Shown piece by piece: positions 44,333 through 53,651 of a stretch of 64,000 bases of DNA. Source of the stretch: CBDCFL01 sp965216135. GTDB taxonomy: Bacteria; Pseudomonadota; Alphaproteobacteria; Rhodobacterales; Rhodobacteraceae. The stretch is taken from the NCBI GenBank assembly GCA_965216135.1, contig CBDCFL010000016.1, forward strand, positions 109,916 through 173,915, given 5' to 3'. Numbering within the stretch: position 1 is the stretch's first letter; each line of letters starts with the position of its first letter. Under the pieces are notes generated by a model that was given only the letters and a program-made list of their open reading frames with translations, was not told the origin of the DNA and did not search any database. A program made the position numbers and the translations under genes.

Positions 44333-45463
44333 TCAGGCGGCCCGTTGTTGCGCCGCTTCACTGATCCTGAAGATCATATCAAGCAGAAGCGATGAGGCGT
44401 CAAGATTGACGGATTTTCCGCGCCGCGCGCGCGCGCCAATATCCGATTGCAGCGCCGCCCATTCACGCGCGTCAACGGTGTTGGCGCATAAATTTGAGAA
44501 TAGCTTTGCCTCGCCGGGTGCAGCGACCTGATCGGGCAGACCTGAGATGCCGGCGCGGGCAAGCCGCGACAGGAAAAGCTCAACGAGATCAAGGATCAGT
44601 TCAAATCGTTCCGCCTGGCCGCGAGTCCCCACGCTATTGGCCAGCGCGATCGCTCCCGGCCGATCGAGTTGGCCGCTTGCCGAAAACAAGGCGACAAGGT
44701 CGTGATAGACCTGCACGCCGCCCAGGTTGATCAACCGAACCGCCTGACCAACCGATCCGGAGGCGAGTTCGACCAGAGCGTCGGTGTTGCCGGGCATCTC
44801 GAACCCCGCACCGGTGATCGCCGCGGCCAGATCGTCGCGTCCAAGCGTTGCGCAGGCCAGCTCGCGGCACCGCGACCGGATGGTCGCCAAGAGCCGCGAA
44901 GGCTGATGCGCGACCATCAGGATCAAAGCATTAACGGGCGGTTCCTCGATTGGTTTCAGCAGAGCGTTTGCCGCGGTCGAGTTCAGATCATCGGCGGCGT
45001 CGACAATAACAACACGCGGACCGCCATCAGCTGCCGAGAGGTGAAAGAAATCCTTAAGACCGCGCGCTTCGGTCGCGGTAATTTCCGTTTTGAACCTCTT
45101 GTCCGTTGCGCTCCAGGGTATTCGCAGCAAGCAGAGGCCCGGGTCTGAAAGCGCTGCGATCCGGCGTGATCGCGGGTGAACGGCGGCGACATCGAGCGTG
45201 GTCGGCTCCGATGGAGCTTCGGCGAGCAAGTCGGGTCCGGAGGCCACAGGCTGCGACAGCACAAACCGCGCAATGCGCCACGCCAGCGTCGCCTTGCCCA
45301 CGCCCTTGGGCCCGGTGATCAGCCAGGCATGATGCAAACGGCCGGATGTATAGGCCCTAAGGAATTCGTCTTCGGCGGAGATCTGGCCCAAAAGCATGAG
45401 AGTTTCGCGTGGGTGGGGCGCATCCAGGGCGCGATCGGATTCAGCGATGAAATCGTCGTTCAT
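44333..45463 (-). CDS. holB: DNA polymerase III delta' subunit
   Basis: 376 residues. AAA-type clamp-loader subunit: P-loop LITGPKGVGKATLAWR at about residue 50, VVIVDAADDLNSTAANALLKPIEEPP (Walker B plus sensor region) and LATIRSRCRELAC (sensor 1/SRC motif). Delta' is part of the complex that loads the beta sliding clamp. Overlaps tmk by four bases (ATGA), the usual tmk-holB-tatD order. The N-terminal 20 residues before PHPRETLMLLGQ are variable. Confidence 0.93.
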   Translation of the reverse strand: MNDDFIAESDRALDAPHPRETLMLLGQISAEDEFLRAYTSGRLHHAWLITGPKGVGKATLAWRIARFVLSQPVASGPDLLAEAPSEPTTLDVAAVHPRSRRIAALSDPGLCLLRIPWSATDKRFKTEITATEARGLKDFFHLSAADGGPRVVIVDAADDLNSTAANALLKPIEEPPVNALILMVAHQPSRLLATIRSRCRELACATLGRDDLAAAITGAGFEMPGNTDALVELASGSVGQAVRLINLGGVQVYHDLVALFSASGQLDRPGAIALANSVGTRGQAERFELILDLVELFLSRLARAGISGLPDQVAAPGEAKLFSNLCANTVDAREWAALQSDIGARARRGKSVNLDASSLLLDMIFRISEAAQQRAA

Positions 45464-46083
45464 GCCAGATACGCACGTACGATGTTTGCAACCTCGCCCG
45501 CGACCTCATCAGGGGCACGATTGCCATCCACCACCCGGCAGCGATCCGAAAACTCACTGGCCAGCGCCAAAAATCCGTCGCGCATTGCCGCCTGCAGATC
45601 ATGGCCAAAGCCCTCAAACCGCTCCTCGACGCCTTTGCGGCCAAGTGCCCGTTCAAGCCCAATGCCAGGGTCCATGTCGATCACAAATGTCAGGTCGGGT
45701 TCGCGTTTGATCATCAGCGCATGAAGGTCATCAACGATAGCGCGTAGATCCCCGCGGCTGATCCCCTGATAGAGCCGGGTACTGTCGGCAAACCGGTCGC
45801 AGATGACAATTTGGCCGGCCGTCAACGCCGGTTCGATCACTTTTTCCAAATGGTCGCGGCGCGCTGCGGTAAATAGCAATATTTCGGTTTCCGCTGACCA
45901 GCGATCAGGTTCGCCTTCCAGCACCAGCGACCGGATCTGCTCGGCACCAGGCGATCCGCCCGGTTCGCGGGTCAATACCACGTCGCGGCCAAGCCGACGC
46001 AGCTCTGAGTCGAGCAAACGCGCCTGCGTCGACTTGCCAGAGCCGTCAATGCCCTCAAACGTGATAAACAGGCCGGACGCCAT
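45460..46083 (-). CDS. tmk: Thymidylate kinase
   Basis: 207 residues. P-loop FEGIDGSGKSTQARLL (residues about 9-24), the DRY-type segment VICDRFADSTRLYQG with the catalytic Asp-Arg, TREPGGSPGAEQIR (TREPGG motif) and a LID-like IGLERALGRKGVEERFE. It phosphorylates dTMP to dTDP. ATG at 46083 is 12 bp after the carboxypeptidase stop, and the stop overlaps holB, so DNA precursor and clamp-loader functions are transcribed with cell-wall genes. Confidence 0.96.
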   Translation of the reverse strand: MASGLFITFEGIDGSGKSTQARLLDSELRRLGRDVVLTREPGGSPGAEQIRSLVLEGEPDRWSAETEILLFTAARRDHLEKVIEPALTAGQIVICDRFADSTRLYQGISRGDLRAIVDDLHALMIKREPDLTFVIDMDPGIGLERALGRKGVEERFEGFGHDLQAAMRDGFLALASEFSDRCRVVDGNRAPDEVAGEVANIVRAYLA

Positions 46084-46095
46084 GCTGCTCCGTCG

Positions 46096-47253
46096 CTAAT
46101 TTGCGCCGATATAGCGCTCGAACAGGACAGTCGTAGCAGTCCGCAGCCGTGGTAGGAAGCCACCGCGCGCGACATCGCGGTCGGAATAAAGCGGAACTTC
46201 AGCCTGCGGCAGGTCTTTGCGCGAAATCACCAGTTTGGCAACCACGTCGCCTTTGGCAATTGGCGCTTCAAGCGGGGTTCGATACACAACCTCGGCCTGC
46301 AATTCGTCGCGTGCCAGGGCTGAAGTCAGCAAAGTAACATCTGTGCCAGTCACAAGCCCGATATCGGACTGATCGCCCATCCAAACATCGGCGCGCGCAA
46401 TTTGCGTGCCTTTGTCGATCACCTTTTTCTCAACAAACTGGCGGAACGCCCAATTGACGGCGCGCTCGGATTCCTCAGCCCGTTCGCGCTCGCTGGTCAT
46501 GCCGGATACAGCAAATACGATCCGGCGTGTGCCCTGATGGGCTGATCCGACCAGGCCATATCCGGCCTCGGACGTATGCCCGGTCTTGAGCCCGTCCACG
46601 CCAATGCCCAGCGACAATAGCGGATTGCGGTTAAAGCGGTTATCTGGCGTCCGGCCGTCATAAAGATATTCCTCCTGTCCGAAATAGCCGTAATATTCGG
46701 GGAATTCGGTGATCAACCGTGTCGCAATCACGCCAAGATCGTGCATCGACATGCGGTGATTGGGGTTGGGCCAACCGCTTGAATTTGCAAATGTCGATCC
46801 GGTCATTCCCAGATCGGGGGCACGCCGGTTCATCAGCCGTGCAAAAGTGTCTTCCGATCCGGCAAGACCTTCGGCGACAACCACACAAGCATCATTGCCT
46901 GACAAAACAACGATGCCCTGGATCAATTCTTCCACCGTCGGGCGATCCTGCTCGTTGAGAAACATCGACGAACCGCCGATTTGCCGGGCGCGTGTTGACA
47001 CGCCAAATCGGGTATCCAGCGACACGCGCCCGTCCTGCAGGGCTTCAAATAACATGTTCAGTGTCATCAGCTTGGACATCGATGCCGGCGGCAGCGGCGC
47101 ATCGGGCTGTTTTTCAAACAGCACGGTCTGCGTGGTCACATCGTAGATATAGGCCGCTTTGGCGAGGGTCTCAAATTCCGCCCTTGCAGGCAACGTGCAC
47201 AGGATCAATACGCCAGCAGCGCCAAATATCCGCAACAGAGCTAACATCGCCAT
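46096..47253 (-). CDS. D-alanyl-D-alanine carboxypeptidase (PBP5/6 type)
   Basis: 385 residues with a signal peptide ending around LPARA-E. Active-site motifs: Ser58-x-x-Lys61 in PASMSKLMT, SGN in VVLSGNDACVV, and KTG in GLKTGHTSEAG. The C-terminal PBP5_C domain (DVWMGDQSDIGLVTGTDV onward) and a final segment VLFERYIGAN anchor it to the outer face of the inner membrane. It trims the terminal D-Ala of peptidoglycan stem peptides. It follows the SPOR gene by 12 bp; rlpA/SPOR-dacC pairs are common. Confidence 0.93.
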   Translation of the reverse strand: MAMLALLRIFGAAGVLILCTLPARAEFETLAKAAYIYDVTTQTVLFEKQPDAPLPPASMSKLMTLNMLFEALQDGRVSLDTRFGVSTRARQIGGSSMFLNEQDRPTVEELIQGIVVLSGNDACVVVAEGLAGSEDTFARLMNRRAPDLGMTGSTFANSSGWPNPNHRMSMHDLGVIATRLITEFPEYYGYFGQEEYLYDGRTPDNRFNRNPLLSLGIGVDGLKTGHTSEAGYGLVGSAHQGTRRIVFAVSGMTSERERAEESERAVNWAFRQFVEKKVIDKGTQIARADVWMGDQSDIGLVTGTDVTLLTSALARDELQAEVVYRTPLEAPIAKGDVVAKLVISRKDLPQAEVPLYSDRDVARGGFLPRLRTATTVLFERYIGAN

Positions 47254-47265
47254 GCTCCCGTTTCG

Positions 47266-48180
47266 CTAGTTCGTGACCGCATAGGCATCGGCAAACCCAA
47301 GGCCGCGTATTTTCGCCATAACCGCATCGCGTTCGGCGGTATCGGTAACCGGGCCGATCAACAGGCGCCAAAACGGTTTGCCGTTGGTTTCAAAAGTTTT
47401 CATGGTCGGGATTATGCCGGAGTTGCGCAAGAGCTCGGCGGCCTGATCGGCATTGGCCTCGACACTAAATATGCCGACTTGAACAAAGGGTTTTTCCAAG
47501 GCGGCGTTGGTGGTTTGAGGCCTTGGCGTCGGGGTCGGCGTGGCGGCCACGTCGCTGACAGAGCCCTGTGTCGCGGTGGCCGACATGTCCGGGCGCGGGA
47601 CCGGTTTGACCGACGACGTGACGGCCGCATCAATTGCGGCCGCGGCAATACTGGCCACCGGTTCCAGCGTGGTTTCTTCGATGAGACCGGGTACGGGATC
47701 AATCGCCACCACGGCCGCCGGCTCAATCGGCACCGTTTCGCGGATCAGCGCGACCACCGACAATTCCGTGGGTGCGCCGGCCAGCATTTGCAATTCGGCG
47801 GCTGCGTCCGAAGAAACCTGCAGCAGCGGTCCTGGGTTTTGCCTCTCGCGCCGGAAAAGCGCCCCGACCACGAACTTGCCGTTGTCCAGATTTCGGATGA
47901 TCACCCGCTCAGGTTCGTCAACATCCGGGTGCGCCACCCAGATGCCACCCAGCGACGGGCGTCCGTCCCAAAGCGCGGCTTCATGGGCCTCGAAAACCTG
48001 CGGCGCCTCGACGTCGCGCTCAACCATCGCGGGCTGTGGGCCGCGCGGGGCAAAGATTGCGCCCCCGGCCGGTTCGACCGGTGCCCCAAATCCGGCGAAT
48101 GTGGTGCCCTCTTCACAGCCGCTCGCGATCACTGCAACAGCGCCAATCAGGTGGTAACGCAGCGCGTGTGCGTAAATCAT
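47266..48180 (-). CDS. SPOR-domain lipoprotein
   Basis: About 304 residues. N-terminus MIYAHALRYHLIGAVAVIASGC has a lipobox (ASGC), so the protein should be lipid-anchored. A central region contains a Gly-Gly-Ile-Trp-Val-Ala-His-Pro element and a double-psi-like stretch (ERVIIRNLDNGKFVVGAL), as in RlpA-like proteins, then a Thr/Pro/Ala-rich linker, and a C-terminal SPOR domain (VQVGIFSVEANADQAAELL to FADAYAVTN) that binds denuded peptidoglycan. I chose 48180 because of the lipoprotein signal; an ATG at 48258 would add 26 residues without a ribosome site. First gene of the minus-strand run. Confidence 0.82.
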   Translation of the reverse strand: MIYAHALRYHLIGAVAVIASGCEEGTTFAGFGAPVEPAGGAIFAPRGPQPAMVERDVEAPQVFEAHEAALWDGRPSLGGIWVAHPDVDEPERVIIRNLDNGKFVVGALFRRERQNPGPLLQVSSDAAAELQMLAGAPTELSVVALIRETVPIEPAAVVAIDPVPGLIEETTLEPVASIAAAAIDAAVTSSVKPVPRPDMSATATQGSVSDVAATPTPTPRPQTTNAALEKPFVQVGIFSVEANADQAAELLRNSGIIPTMKTFETNGKPFWRLLIGPVTDTAERDAVMAKIRGLGFADAYAVTN

Positions 48181-48375
48181 GCTCTGGCCCCTTTGTCCGG
48201 CGTCAAGCGCCGCAAAATGCTCATCCGGAGGCATGTTTGCCGCTCGTTTTGCGGGCACTCTAACGCCTGCGCGGGTGCAAGAAAAGGCTTGCCGTCAACA
48301 CTCGGCAGAAACCGGCGGCCCGACCACAGAGGCCTTTCAGAATCAAACGCAGGCCACTAAGTCTTGGGCTTGGCC

Positions 48376-48465
<90 letters not shown>

Positions 48466-48592
48466 CTACATAACTATAAACCACTGATACGACAAAATAA
48501 AAATACTTTTCTGTAGCTGGGTTCCCACATTCATTCCCACACAATGAGGTAACTTGAAGCCCATTTGCGCGCCGTGTCGCCGACGATTCGTT

Positions 48593-49621
48593 TCAATAGT
48601 CGTCAGACTTCCCTGTGACTAACTCTCTTTGGCGCTCCCGACTAATTTGACCGTAGCTGCGCAGTGTGGTCAGCACGTCGGAGTGACCTAGGTTCTGCGA
48701 GTTGGCGACGAACTCGGCGACTGAAGTTGATGTGTTCACCGCGTGCCGAACCAGCATGTGCCGGAAAGCATGAGGTCCGTAGTTTTGTAAACCTGCCCTC
48801 TCAAATGCAGCGCGTACGATCTTGCGCACCGGTTCTGTGCTTCGCCATTGACGACGCTCAAAGCCTTCTGCGGTGAAACCTTTGTTTGACGTGGCGACGA
48901 GGCCGGTCGCCGGAAACAGTGGATCGTCTGGACCGTAGAGTGCGACCTCATCTAAATGGCTCAGCCACGCAGCCATTGTCTCTTCGGCCTCATCGAAACC
49001 TTGCGAAAAGAAGGTGTCGATGCACTTGCCGGACTTGGTGGCGACCTCTCGCGGATTCTGCGTCACGGATTTTTCAGTCAGGTTGACGTGTTTGATCCGC
49101 AACGAGACCAGCGCCGCCACGCGGATGCCTGTCAGGCACAAAAGTGCGAATGCGGCCTTGTCCCGCAACTCGCGCGGGGTCTCGGAAGGCATCATTGCCA
49201 GTGACCGTTTGGCTTGGTTCACGCTTGGGGCAGGACGCGGTGGGGCGGCCCTGGCCTCGGCCTCGTCACGCCTGGAGAGATTGAAGTAGTCGGCATCCGC
49301 TGCCTTGATACGACTGCGAAAGCCCTCTTGCTGAGATAGCCAAAGTACAAACTCGCGCATGGTCGCTAAGATGGTGCGTATCGTAGATTTGCCAAGCGGT
49401 TTGCCTGTTGCGCCTTTTGCCTGTTCTAGATGAGTGCGAAAGCCCATCGCCTGCTCGATATGAAACAGCGCAAAATCCTTGCGCCGGTTCCAAACGTCAA
49501 AGCGCTCCAGCGCGGCAATTTCGCGATCAAGAGTTTTGTCCGAGAGCTGACGCGCGTACTTGCGATACTCAAGGAAGCGACGCTTGATCCGTTCGTTTTT
49601 CTCATTGGGTCGTTTTGTCAT
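48593..49621 (-). CDS. Tyrosine-type site-specific integrase
   Basis: 342 residues. An N-terminal SAM-like core-binding domain (LSDKTLDREIAALERFDVWN then TIRTILATMREFVLWLSQQ) precedes the catalytic domain. The residues of the family are visible: Arg in LTGIRVAALVSLR, HAFRHMLVRHA (His-x-x-Arg), LGHSDVLTTLRSYGQI (second His and the nucleophilic Tyr). I start at 49621 because GGAGG lies five bases upstream (49627-49631). Its position next to tRNA-Ser indicates that it inserted an island at the tRNA 3' end. Confidence 0.92.
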   Translation of the reverse strand: MTKRPNEKNERIKRRFLEYRKYARQLSDKTLDREIAALERFDVWNRRKDFALFHIEQAMGFRTHLEQAKGATGKPLGKSTIRTILATMREFVLWLSQQEGFRSRIKAADADYFNLSRRDEAEARAAPPRPAPSVNQAKRSLAMMPSETPRELRDKAAFALLCLTGIRVAALVSLRIKHVNLTEKSVTQNPREVATKSGKCIDTFFSQGFDEAEETMAAWLSHLDEVALYGPDDPLFPATGLVATSNKGFTAEGFERRQWRSTEPVRKIVRAAFERAGLQNYGPHAFRHMLVRHAVNTSTSVAEFVANSQNLGHSDVLTTLRSYGQISRERQRELVTGKSDDY

Positions 49622-49714
49622 TCCAACCTCCAAACTGCTGTGAGCGTGATGTGTTCAAAACCTGCCTAGCGATAGGGCATCGAAGTGGAAAAACAGGGGG
49701 ACGTGTGTCCACCA

Positions 49715-50140
49715 CTATAATGTCGTCCCTGGCCGCGTAATTGTTAGTTCGAGGGTCCGCGCAATCTCAGGGATGCGCGTCTCTGAAATTGGCTTGGACA
49801 CCACGGTTTCGCAAGTAGCACAGAGCGCTCTGAGCGCGACGCGTTTGCCAACAATGACGCATTCTGCGAACCCTTCAGCCGCTTTTCGCGCCGTGCCGCA
49901 ACGAAAACAGTAGAACTCATCGAGGCCGGTTTTGACCTTTCTGTTTTGACGCCGCGCTTTGATGAATGCGCGCAACACATCGCCTCGAATAAGCGTGGGG
50001 CGCACTGAATCCATGAGTTGCAGTCCGTTCCTGGACCAATTGCGGATCGTGCGGGTGGAGACGCCGGTAACATCCGCCGCCTCTTCCATTGTGTAACACC
50101 AGAATGCTTTGATCCCGTTCAGGCGCGCTTTCTTCGGCAT
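49715..50140 (-). CDS. Helix-turn-helix protein with Cys pairs
   Basis: 141 residues. The N-terminal part has a MerR/phage-type helix-turn-helix (YTMEEAADVTGVSTRTIRNW), then a linker and two cysteine pairs (YCFRCGTARK and LRALCATCETVV) that could bind one zinc. It is placed between the integrase and the excisionase-like gene, so it may regulate integration or be a second directionality factor. I do not recognise a named family for the C-terminal part. Start ATG at 50140 is nine bases from the preceding gene. Confidence 0.7.
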   Translation of the reverse strand: MPKKARLNGIKAFWCYTMEEAADVTGVSTRTIRNWSRNGLQLMDSVRPTLIRGDVLRAFIKARRQNRKVKTGLDEFYCFRCGTARKAAEGFAECVIVGKRVALRALCATCETVVSKPISETRIPEIARTLELTITRPGTTL

Positions 50141-50149
50141 CTGGTCGCC

Positions 50150-50365
50150 TCACTCGCCGATCTTCAATTCTTTTTGCCGAAGCCAAGCGCGTATGGCGTC
50201 CACAGTGATCAACCGGCGGGTGCCGATCTTGACGCTTTTCAAGTCCCCGGACGACAGTGCTGCGTAGAGAGTCGTGCGTCCGATGCTGCAAAGACGTGCG
50301 GCCTCGTTTGGCGAAACTGCAATGATCTGCATTGCCTGAGAAAGAAATTCGGTGTTGTCCGTCAT
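50150..50365 (-). CDS. Excisionase-like DNA-binding protein
   Basis: 71 residues forming a single winged helix of the HTH_17/AlpA-excisionase type: VSPNEAARLCSIGRTTLYAALSSG minus its ends, then LKSVKIGTRRLITVDAIRAWL. Proteins of this kind bend DNA at att sites or switch on the integrase. It is nine bases upstream of the HTH gene and followed by the integrase, a common order in small integrative elements. Start at 50365 is preceded by AGGAGTATGAGCC, a strong ribosome site. Confidence 0.8.
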   Translation of the reverse strand: MTDNTEFLSQAMQIIAVSPNEAARLCSIGRTTLYAALSSGDLKSVKIGTRRLITVDAIRAWLRQKELKIGE

Positions 50366-51196
50366 GGCTCATACTCCTTTGTTTGAGTCTGAGCGAACCG
50401 TGCCGGACAACAGGTGGATCAAAACAGAGCGTTGGTTTTGACCCAGTTAAAAACCATCTCTCGCCTTGACCAGATAGCGCTTGATCGTCGGCAACGATGG
50501 CAGTCTTCCTCCTGAATGCTGGTTCTGGTAGGCATGGAGGATAGCACGCGCTTCCGCATTCAAACCAGTTAACGCGATGCCTTCCTGTGTGCGCTCCAGA
50601 ATCAGCGCAGACAATTTGTTCTCGAACTGATTTGGACGCCCGCCCTTTGAAACGCGTTGCGCACCGACGATGGCGCAGGGGTCAGAAATCGCGATCATAG
50701 CGCCTGTTCCGCGATCCAGGTCTACCACTTCGTCCAGCCGCGCAGTTTTTCCCCCAGGGAACGGGAGCGCCCCATCCGCTGTCAGGATCAGCCGGAAGCG
50801 TGATTTGATCTCACAAAGCAGAGCGGCTTCGATGTCTCGGGCGTCTTGTTCGCCTTGCAAACGCGGATGGAAATAAATTACCACATCACCAGCCGGAGTT
50901 TGCATCGCTCCGATGCGCCACGTCTTTCCATGAACTGGCGTTGTCTTGCGGCGCTTACACTCAAATGCATCGGCAAGACGAGTGACGAGTTCTTTTGAAT
51001 CTGGCTCAATCCCTGAGATGCTGGCGTCTGCTACCGGGACAAACCCATGCTCAGGGCATATGAAGCCGTATCGACCTTCTAAAAAGAGCACCTCCGCGTC
51101 GTGCGATTCGTCGCATTCACCGCACGGTACTGACTGAACGATGCCCGCTTCTTGCAGCAATCCGCTTTGAACGAGCTCCCCATATCCAGTTCTTAT

Positions 51197-52356
51197 ACCA
51201 GCGGCATTTAACATTGACCGATATGGGCCCATTTTCGCATTCCGATTGATGTGATGGTTTCGGGCTGTGCGATGAGCTTTTTCCAAGCTTCGCATCCAGC
51301 ATCGACGATGGCATTGTAGTCTTCGAACACGCGGTTGGAGAGCCAATTGGCGCGCAAGTACTGCCAGATATTTTCCACCGGGTTCAGTTCCGGAGCGCGC
51401 GATGGCAGCAGGATGATGGTGAGGTTCTTCGGGACTTTGAGTTTGCCGGTGGTGTGCCATCCGGCCCGATCCATCAGCACAACCGCATGGGCCTTTCGGG
51501 CGACGTGGCGGCTGATCTCGTCGAGATGCATCTGCATGGCTTGCGCGTCCGCCCAAGGCAGCATGAGCGCCGCCCCCTTGCCGTGAGCCGGACAGATGGC
51601 ACCGAACAGATAGGCGTTGTGATAGCGCTGATCGGCCGGCTGGCGGGGGCGCGTGCCCTTTCTCGCCCACAGGCGCGTCAGGCCATTCTTCTGGCCAAGG
51701 CGTGCTTCGTCCTGGAACCAGATCTCCACCGGCGTTCCCGCTGGCAGGTCAGCTATATGCACCTGGAGCGTGTCGGCGAAGTTTTTTTTAAACGCCTCGA
51801 TGATCCGCTTATCCTGCCTGGGATGCTGCGGGCGGGCGCTGATATGGGCAAAGCCCAGTTCGCCAAGCAGTCTGGATATCCCGCGCTCGGAATAGATGAC
51901 GCCAAAGCGCGCCTCGATCACCCGCTTCAGGTCGATCCGCCGCCAGCGGACAACCCCGTCCACCGCCGGGTCGGGGCCGGTCTCGACAATCTCGCCAAGT
52001 TCTTTCATCTGGACATCGCTCAGGTAGCGCGTCCGGCCCGCGCCCTTGCGGTTGGTGAGGCCATCCGGTCCCTCTTCGTTGAACCGGTGAACCCAGTCCC
52101 GCAGGGTTTGGCGATCCATCCCACCGATCCTTGCGGCCTCTCCACGGCGCATGCCATCGTAGACCGCCGCAAGAGACAACAGACGGCGGCTCTGCCGGGC
52201 ATCCTTGCAACGGCTGGCGAGTTTACGAAGGTGGCGGGCATCAAAGTCGCGACGAAGCGGAACACTGGCTGGCATGGCGATCCTCCTTTGCCAACCTTGA
52301 ATCAGATCAAAACCGATTTGGGAATCCCCACAGAGTCAGAAATTGATGCCGTTGGT
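51197..52356 (-). mobile_element. IS630-family element, copy 3 (different subgroup)
   Basis: Ends ACCAGCGGCAT at 51197 and, from 52356 on the other strand, ACCAACGGCAT. Flanked by AT (51195-51196, 52357-52358); TA flanks one base further in are the conventional reading. It shares a GGGATTCCC-containing leader with the other IS630 copies and with the IS5 at 7391. Confidence 0.9.
51208..52275 (-). CDS. IS630-family transposase (copy 3)
   Basis: 355 residues, intact. Helix-turn-helix at the start (IGGMDRQTLRDWVHRFNEEG), then the Tc1/mariner-type DDE domain: IWFQDEARLGQKNGLTRLWA (first Asp), VLMDRAGWHTTGKLKVP (second Asp), LPSRAPELNPVENIWQYLR (Glu). It is about half identical to copies 1 and 2 in the regions I compared by eye, so it is a different IS630 subtype. 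Being intact, it might act on its own ends only. Confidence 0.92.
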   Translation of the reverse strand: MPASVPLRRDFDARHLRKLASRCKDARQSRRLLSLAAVYDGMRRGEAARIGGMDRQTLRDWVHRFNEEGPDGLTNRKGAGRTRYLSDVQMKELGEIVETGPDPAVDGVVRWRRIDLKRVIEARFGVIYSERGISRLLGELGFAHISARPQHPRQDKRIIEAFKKNFADTLQVHIADLPAGTPVEIWFQDEARLGQKNGLTRLWARKGTRPRQPADQRYHNAYLFGAICPAHGKGAALMLPWADAQAMQMHLDEISRHVARKAHAVVLMDRAGWHTTGKLKVPKNLTIILLPSRAPELNPVENIWQYLRANWLSNRVFEDYNAIVDAGCEAWKKLIAQPETITSIGMRKWAHIGQC

Positions 52357-52430
52357 ATTAGACGAAATGTTTCAGCGGATGCCTTTGCGCCTTGCGCCAT
52401 GATTTCGCAGAGCAGAGTAACTGCCGACAA

Positions 52431-53651
52431 TTATGCCACCTCGACAAGTTCAGCGTCCTTTGGTGGAGGCGCGATCAGTTTCCAGCGTTCCAAAAGGCCG
52501 AACACAAAGTGCCGGTCTTTTTCCGTCTTGTTGGGCAGGGTGGTGGTATTTGGCGTTCGGAGTGTGACGGTAAGGGTCTTGCGCCTTTGGCCTTCACGGG
52601 CAGATAGCACAGTGCGGATCGTCGCCCCCGTAACCATCCAGCCACTTGCTTTCAGTGGCGAAGAGCTTCCAAATCGCCGTTCCAGGAACTGGTAGATGTT
52701 CTCTTCATCGCCGCGCCTCTCAATCCGACAAAAGCCTCCACCTGTCGAAAAGAAATCCAATGACGAAACCTCGATGCTTTCGATGCCATCCGCAGGATCG
52801 GTTTCGAATATTGTAGAAGAGCGAAGGCGATCCAACAGAACTTCCCGGCGCGGCGTCTCGACTGGGGTGTCAGCATGGGGAGCAAAATGCTTGGCGAATG
52901 CCTTGGCGTATTCGTCGCGCACCCGCTTTCCACCCTTTGCGCAGATTTCGACCACGCGCTCTTGTGCGTCGCAGGCAACCCCGACCTCCAACACCTTTTG
53001 GACGATCTGCCTTTCAACGGTTTCTGAAGGGCCAAAAGCAAGTTCGCTTTCAGCGCGCTCTTCGACGTAGATCGTCGCTTGAACGATTTCCGTTTCCTCT
53101 CCGGTTTTGGGATGCACACGAATGGATTTGTACCAATCAGCCTCGCGCTTGCGGTGATCCGGCAGATCGAGGATGGCAATGGCGTCTTTCAGAAACGCAT
53201 CCCGCGCCGTTTCATCATCAAGCGCCCACGAAATTCCGTCGTCGTCAAACTGGAATGCTGACCAGTTCTTCCCGCCGGTCCTTCGCATCAAGGACGCTTG
53301 CGCCGCTACCCGGTCAAGAACCTGGGGATGGTCAATTGAGAGTATCAAGAGCACATCCTGAACTCCCTCCAATCCCTCAAGGTCGATGCCTTGCCCCGCG
53401 CAAATTTGTTCGGCGCTCAGCAGCCCGTTGCTATCGGCCAGACTGGCGAGATGGTCCAATTCGGCCTTCAAGGCGTCCTGTTGCCGGTCAGTCAGACTCA
53501 ACAACAATTCTTCAATGGACCTGACAAGTGCCGTCCCGCGCCCTTCGCTCGTCCAATCGAAATCCTCTGGGGCTTCGACGCCCCTGGCTTCGAAAAAATA
53601 TCGGAGCCGGTCAGGGGGCGATTTGCGAATGAATCCACTAAAAGATGCCAT
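52431..53651 (-). CDS. Unrecognised island protein (gene X)
   Basis: 406 residues starting MASFSGFIRKSPPDRLRYFF. I do not recognise the family. It is acidic in its N-terminal half, without membrane segments or a signal peptide. Visible blocks are IYVEERAESELAFGPSETVE, a Ser/Glu-rich middle (DGIESIEVSSLDFFSTGGGF) and a basic C-terminal block (REGQRRKTLTVTLRTPNTTT, then LPNKTEKDRHFVFGLLERW). The last resembles a DNA- or nucleotide-contacting surface only by charge. It precedes gene Y by 30 bp on the same strand, so they look like a two-gene operon. A short inverted repeat lies directly upstream of the start. Confidence 0.75.
   Translation of the reverse strand: MASFSGFIRKSPPDRLRYFFEARGVEAPEDFDWTSEGRGTALVRSIEELLLSLTDRQQDALKAELDHLASLADSNGLLSAEQICAGQGIDLEGLEGVQDVLLILSIDHPQVLDRVAAQASLMRRTGGKNWSAFQFDDDGISWALDDETARDAFLKDAIAILDLPDHRKREADWYKSIRVHPKTGEETEIVQATIYVEERAESELAFGPSETVERQIVQKVLEVGVACDAQERVVEICAKGGKRVRDEYAKAFAKHFAPHADTPVETPRREVLLDRLRSSTIFETDPADGIESIEVSSLDFFSTGGGFCRIERRGDEENIYQFLERRFGSSSPLKASGWMVTGATIRTVLSAREGQRRKTLTVTLRTPNTTTLPNKTEKDRHFVFGLLERWKLIAPPPKDAELVEVA

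Larger units (their letters stand above)
50447..52400 (-). pseudogene. Unrecognised island gene (gene Y), split by IS630 copy 3
   Basis: Reconstructed length 263 residues. The first 14 codons (MAQGAKASAETFRL) lie at 52400-52357; after the IS, from 51194, it continues IRTGYGELVQSGLLQEAG. A possible zinc site follows (CGECDESH ... CPEHG), then a middle domain (GKTWRIGAMQTPAGDVVIYF) and a C-terminal part with RGRP-like SKGGRPNQFENKLSALI and LPTIKRYLVKARDGF, which could be a winged helix. Removing the IS and one AT copy gives 264 codons including stop. It starts 30 bp after gene X ends and probably worked with it. Function unknown. Confidence 0.7.

Noticed and set aside
50447..51670. A single 407-residue protein covering the 3' part of gene Y and part of IS630
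   Set aside because: The N-terminal half is out-of-frame IS630 sequence; the true 5' end of gene Y is at 52400, beyond the IS.
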